From Candidatus Treponema excrementipullorum (lineage in GTDB: Bacteria > Spirochaetota > Spirochaetia > Treponematales > Treponemataceae): 15,375 nt of DNA. Positions 13,415-15,375 of the stretch are shown piece by piece. Both the position numbers and the translations under genes were made by a program. Position 1 is the first letter of the stretch. Each line of letters starts with the position of its first letter. The DNA is taken from contig JAHLFV010000173.1 of NCBI GenBank assembly GCA_018883625.1, forward strand, positions 1-15,375, given 5' to 3'. Below the pieces are notes generated by a model. It saw only the letters and a program-made list of their open reading frames with translations, did no database searches and was not told where the DNA came from.

Positions 13415-15085
13415 ATGAAAAATGCAGCAAAATATAAACCTTTTGGTAAAATTCCCTTAGAGAATCGTCAATGGCCGGACAAAGAAATAACCCATCCCCC
13501 CATCTGGTGTTCTGTAGACTTACGGGACGGTAACCAGGCTTTAGCCATTCCCATGGGTATTCAACAAAAATTAGCTTATTTTGATTTGTTAGTTAAAATA
13601 GGATTTAAAGAAATAGAGGTGGGGTTTCCCAGTGCTTCTCAAACAGAGTATGATTTTTTGCGTCGATTGATCGATGATAACCGAATTCCCGATGATGTAA
13701 CTATTCAGGTTTTATGTCAGGCTCGACAGCATTTGGTAGAGAAAACATTCCAGTGCCTTAAAGGTGTAAAAAAAGCCATCTTCCATATCTATAACTCCAC
13801 ATCTCCTGCTCAGAGGAAATATACCTTTAACAAAACAAAAGAAGAAATCATCGATATAGCGGTGGAAGGTGTTAAGTGTGTTAAAAGCTGTATGCCCATG
13901 GTAGAAGGTACAGATATCACGTTGGAATATTCTCCGGAAAGTTTTTCCAGTACAGAAATAGATTTTTCTGTGGAAATTTGCGAAGCAGTAAAAAAAGAAT
14001 GGCAGCCTACGCCTCAAAACAAAATTATTTTTAATTTACCCACAACGGTGGAATGTGCCACTCCCAATATCCATGCAGATCAAATAGAGTATTTTTCAAC
14101 CCATATTTCCGACAGGGATTCTGTTATTGTCAGTTTGCACAACCATAACGACAGAGGCGAAGGTGTTGCCAGTTGTGAATTGGCGTTACTGGCAGGAGCA
14201 GACAGAGTTGAAGGAACCCTTTTCGGTAACGGAGAACGGACAGGTAATTTGGATATTACTACTGTAGCCTTAAATATGTTTTCCCAAGGAGTTGATCCTC
14301 AACTGGATCTGTCAAATATCGGTGAAATAGCAACTCTGTACACAAAATTGACAGGAATGCCTATTCATCCCCGTCATCCTTACTCCGGGGAACTGGTGTT
14401 CACTGCTTTTTCCGGTTCACACCAAGATGCCATACGAAAAGGTATGGCTGCCAGAAAAAACATGCCGGAAAATGCTATATGGGATGTGCCCTACTTACCT
14501 ATTGATCCTCACGATATCGGTCGGGAATACGAAGAAATTATCCGTATCAACAGTCAGAGCGGGAAAGGTGGTTCTGCTTGGATTTTGGAACAAGATTATG
14601 GGATCTATCTGCCTAAAGCAATGCATCCTGCCGTGGGAGCCGTTATTACTTCTGTGGCAGACAGTTTACAGCGTGAAGTCACACCTCAAGAAATCTTTAA
14701 CATATTCGAAAAACAGTGGCTTACAAAAAATGCTCCTTTAAAGCTTATCGATATTGCAGAAACCCATTTGGAAACAAGGGGAGATGTTCCTCAAGTTATG
14801 TGTCGCGGTACTGTAGAATGGCATGGAGAAAAATACACCATCGGGGCAACGGGAAACGGACCTCTTGATGCTTTTGTTGCAGGGTTGAAGGAAACCTCTG
14901 TTCCTAATTTTTCCATCAGTGCTTTCCATGAGCACAGTATAGGTACCGGTTCCGATACAGATGCCATGGCTTACATTGAAATAACTTTTGAGGATGGAAA
15001 GAAATTCTGGGGATGTGGTCGCAGTTCCAATATCGGAAGAGCCGGTATTAAAGCCGTTATCAGTGCCATCAATCAAACAGAATAG
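13415..15085 (+). CDS. leuA: 2-isopropylmalate synthase (long, type II LeuA)
   Basis: A 556-residue enzyme that condenses acetyl-CoA with 2-oxoisovalerate to give 2-isopropylmalate, the committed step of leucine synthesis. The TIM-barrel catalytic domain opens with WCSVDLRDGNQAL (metal-binding Asp, catalytic Arg) and continues to SLHNHNDRGEGVA, with the HNH metal histidines and Asp, and LFGNGERTGN. The C-terminal third (about 430-556) matches the LeuA dimerisation/allosteric region where leucine binds, ending in GCGRSSNIGRAGIKAVISAI. Length and the opening KYKPFGKIPLENRQWPDK place it with the long form known from actinobacteria and several other groups, not the short E. coli form. A strong Shine-Dalgarno (GGAGGA) lies 4 bases before ATG 13415. 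Control is probably by attenuation in the leader plus feedback inhibition. No other leu gene follows within the window. Confidence 0.96.
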   Translation: MKNAAKYKPFGKIPLENRQWPDKEITHPPIWCSVDLRDGNQALAIPMGIQQKLAYFDLLVKIGFKEIEVGFPSASQTEYDFLRRLIDDNRIPDDVTIQVLCQARQHLVEKTFQCLKGVKKAIFHIYNSTSPAQRKYTFNKTKEEIIDIAVEGVKCVKSCMPMVEGTDITLEYSPESFSSTEIDFSVEICEAVKKEWQPTPQNKIIFNLPTTVECATPNIHADQIEYFSTHISDRDSVIVSLHNHNDRGEGVASCELALLAGADRVEGTLFGNGERTGNLDITTVALNMFSQGVDPQLDLSNIGEIATLYTKLTGMPIHPRHPYSGELVFTAFSGSHQDAIRKGMAARKNMPENAIWDVPYLPIDPHDIGREYEEIIRINSQSGKGGSAWILEQDYGIYLPKAMHPAVGAVITSVADSLQREVTPQEIFNIFEKQWLTKNAPLKLIDIAETHLETRGDVPQVMCRGTVEWHGEKYTIGATGNGPLDAFVAGLKETSVPNFSISAFHEHSIGTGSDTDAMAYIEITFEDGKKFWGCGRSSNIGRAGIKAVISAINQTE

Positions 15086-15172
15086 ATATCGTAACGGAAG
15101 GAGACCTGGTTACCGGAAAAGTACCTCTGTTGTTTTCAGAACCTAAATTTTCTGGAACTCCGTAAAATTATT

Positions 15173-15204
15173 GGGTAAAATCCCACTTTATTGCGATTTT
15201 GCCC
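15173..15204 (+). other. Inverted repeat between leuA and the tRNA promoter
   Basis: GGGTAAAAT (15173-15181) pairs with ATTTTGCCC (15196-15204), 9 bp with one G-U pair and a 14-base loop. No T-tract follows; the TTGACA of the tRNA promoter begins at the next base. It could be a weak leuA terminator or an operator for the tRNA promoter; the sequence alone cannot decide. Confidence 0.4.
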
Positions 15205-15234
15205 TTGACAAACAAAGGTTGCTTTTGTTAATAT
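15205..15234 (+). promoter_or_regulatory. tRNA operon promoter
   Basis: A perfect TTGACA (15205-15210), an 18-base spacer and TAATAT (15229-15234) lie 19 bases upstream of the tRNA-His gene. Spacing and quality match the leu promoter. It probably drives both tRNA genes. Confidence 0.65.
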
Positions 15235-15252
15235 ATCCCCTGTCGGTGACTT

Positions 15253-15325
15253 GGTGCCTGTAGTTCAGGGGTAGAGCACCAGATTGTGGATCTGGTTGTC
15301 GTGGGTTCGAAACCCACCAGGCACC
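15253..15325 (+). tRNA. tRNA-His (anticodon GTG)
   Basis: The cloverleaf is complete: acceptor GTGCCTG (15254-15260) with CAGGCAC (15318-15324), D-arm from TAGTTCAGGGGTAGAGC, anticodon stem CCAGA/TCTGG with loop TTGTGGA and anticodon GTG at 15286-15288, and T-arm GTGGG TTCGAAA CCCAC. G at 15253 opposite C at 15325 matches the extra G-1 that marks tRNA-His. CCA is not encoded (CTA follows), so it must be added post-transcriptionally. Confidence 0.95.
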
Positions 15326-15346
15326 CTATCAATTGTTACCGGGCAG

Positions 15347-15375
15347 GCGTTCGTAGCTCAGCTGGATAGAGCAAC
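15347..15375 (+). tRNA. Partial tRNA, probably tRNA-Arg (5' part only)
   Basis: A 21-base spacer after tRNA-His is followed by an acceptor arm GCGTTCG, the T8-A9 pair and a D-arm GCTCAGCTGGATAGAGC with the invariant GG; the window ends before the anticodon. The D-arm and following CAAC are usual for tRNA-Arg, but the identity cannot be read here. Confidence 0.7.

Overview
The window reads as chromosomal DNA from a spirochaete, most likely a Treponema-like organism. This rests on recognised protein style only (presequence-protease-type M16C peptidase, FliL-like lipoprotein, tRNA-modification operon, AT-rich codon use), not on a search. Gene density is high, strands alternate, and there is no phage, transposon or CRISPR array.

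Layout. At the left edge a multi-spanning membrane protein (minus strand, cut by the window) is divergent from a small Hpt phosphorelay protein. The Hpt gene overlaps a FliL-like lipoprotein gene, which converges on a TatD-family metal hydrolase. After a 71-residue orphan on the plus strand comes a minus-strand operon: RlmI-type rRNA methyltransferase, miaA, then a family-2 glycosyltransferase. The glycosyltransferase carries an octapeptide-repeat tail encoded by exact 24-bp DNA repeats. Upstream of that lies clpB with its own promoter and terminator. Further upstream, also on the minus strand, are a beta-rich protein of unknown function, a 70-residue orphan and an M16C metallopeptidase gene split by a frameshift. 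On the plus strand follow a leucine-biosynthesis locus (leuA), a complete tRNA-His and the first 29 bases of a second tRNA, probably Arg.

Most notable content. (1) The leuA leader has every part of a classical transcription attenuator: a TTGACA/TATACT promoter, an 18-codon leader peptide with three consecutive CUA leucine codons, a candidate antiterminator, and an intrinsic terminator just before leuA. This implies ribosome-mediated leucine control. (2) Gene starts fall into two classes. Some have a strong Shine-Dalgarno and no -10 box nearby. Others have no usable Shine-Dalgarno but a TATnnn hexamer 6-7 nt before the start codon, so transcription would begin at the start codon itself (leaderless mRNAs). 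The leu leader peptide is in the second class. (3) The glycosyltransferase tail is built from a 24-bp repeat whose core is the palindrome GTCCGNCGGAC. (4) The M16C gene needs a +1 frame change near 10,910-10,945 to give a full-length enzyme.

Functional themes are RNA modification and translation (RlmI-like, MiaA, tRNAs), protein quality control (ClpB, M16C), signalling and motility accessories (Hpt, FliL-like lipoprotein) and leucine synthesis (LeuA). All assignments come from reading motifs; no alignment or database search was possible.
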